From assembly GCA_020025415.1 (NCBI GenBank), contig JAHHSB010000010.1:1-17020 (forward strand): a DNA stretch of 17,020 bases, given 5' to 3'. This document shows, in pieces, positions 16,670 to 17,020 of this stretch (its first letter is position 1; every line of letters starts with the position of its first letter). The notes beneath the pieces were generated by a model that made no database searches, had not been told where the DNA came from, and saw nothing but the letters and a program-made list of their open reading frames with translations. This stretch comes from Oscillibacter sp. (GTDB lineage: Bacteria > Bacillota > Clostridia > Oscillospirales > Oscillospiraceae). The translations under genes were made by a program, and so were the position numbers.

Positions 16670-16969
16670 TTAGTTCTCCTTTTTCTCCTGTTGATAGGCC
16701 CGGATGAGCAGCTTGGCCGTGTCGAAATCCAGCTTATCGTCCACAGCCAGGCGCTTGATGAGCGAAATATAGGGCTCCCGCTCTACCTCCTCGCTGATCT
16801 GGATTTTCTGGATCAGCTTGTCCAGCCGGAGCCGCACCGTGGGATAGCTCACCCCATAAAGCCGGGCAATCTCCTTCAGCGACCCGGAGGCGAGCAGAAA
16901 GCGACGGATAAAAGACAGGTCCTCTTCATCCAGTCTCCGCAGCCAGGGCGGCAGCAATTCGATGGACAT
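16670..16969 (-). CDS. DUF2089-type helix-turn-helix regulator
   Basis: A 99-residue protein starting MSIELLPPWLRRLDEEDLSFIRRF, with a helix-turn-helix at about residues 28-50 (GSLKEIARLYGVSYPTVRLRLDKL). This layout matches the C-terminal part of DUF2089 proteins; the zinc-ribbon N-terminus that some members carry is absent. The ATG at 16969 is chosen because AGGAGG lies 8 nt upstream; the in-frame GTG at 16978 overlaps the ribosome site and is unlikely. It is first in a two-gene unit with the small membrane protein. AT-rich inverted CTTTAAT repeats just upstream suggest self-regulation. Confidence 0.85.
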   Translation of the reverse strand: MSIELLPPWLRRLDEEDLSFIRRFLLASGSLKEIARLYGVSYPTVRLRLDKLIQKIQISEEVEREPYISLIKRLAVDDKLDFDTAKLLIRAYQQEKKEN

Positions 16970-16981
16970 TCCCCTCACCTC

Positions 16982-17020
16982 CTTTAATAATATAAAATGT
17001 ACACTTTAATTTTATTAAAG
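16982..17020. promoter_or_regulatory. AT-rich palindrome upstream of the DUF2089 gene
   Basis: CTTTAAT (17004-17010), spacer TTT, ATTAAAG (17014-17020) form a perfect 7-bp inverted repeat. A third copy, CTTTAAT, lies at 16982-16988 over the ribosome-site region. A -10-like TATATT (minus strand, 16989-16994) sits between. This is a plausible promoter-operator, but the window ends here, so the -35 cannot be judged. Confidence 0.45.

Overview
The window is GC-rich chromosomal DNA from an anaerobic Firmicute. The best guess is a clostridial gut bacterium of the Oscillospiraceae type (Flavonifractor/Pseudoflavonifractor-like). This is inferred from the high-GC clostridial codon use, the split transketolase, the 2Fe-type superoxide reductase (desulfoferrodoxin), the DUF2089 regulator and strong AGGAGG-like ribosome sites. 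No rRNA, tRNA, insertion sequence, phage gene or CRISPR array was seen.

Positions 1-8373 (minus strand) hold a nearly complete arginine biosynthesis cluster, in transcription order argG, argH, argC, argJ, argB, argD, argF. ArgF runs off the left edge. Together these convert glutamate to arginine by the cyclic, acetyl-recycling route (ArgJ). ArgC is of the short 'uncommon' class. The likely main promoter lies before argG and overlaps a good ARG box. A class II fumarase gene, fumC (8509-9867, same strand), lies immediately upstream and could handle the fumarate released by ArgH. The spacers argG-argH and argH-argC carry a series of perfect inverted repeats that do not look like terminators. argF appears to have its own promoter.

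Positions 10062-14624 are a central carbon block. On the plus strand a small single-pass membrane protein is tightly coupled to tktN and tktC (split transketolase). These converge on a LacI-family repressor gene (minus) through a shared hairpin. The repressor gene is divergent from gap (glyceraldehyde-3-phosphate dehydrogenase, plus). A perfect 22-bp palindrome just after the predicted gap start of transcription, and a matching TTGCGCAA core in the repressor leader, suggest that this regulator controls both gap and itself.

Positions 14625-15463 have no convincing gene, but 14886-15432 is the most unusual part of the window. A strong minus-strand promoter (TTGACA, 17 bp, TACATT) leads into about 540 nt of less GC-rich sequence. 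This carries a dozen or so same-orientation degenerate repeats (RNA sense ACCCAAGGCAA) and ends at a 13-bp perfect hairpin followed by a U-rich stretch. I propose an undescribed, or at least unrecognised, large non-coding RNA. A decayed coding remnant (15464-15622) abuts its promoter.

Positions 15731-17020 (minus strand) hold desulfoferrodoxin with a structured leader, then a two-gene operon: a DUF2089 helix-turn-helix regulator with an AT-rich palindrome in front of it, followed by a small three-helix membrane protein. Both units have clear rho-independent terminators.
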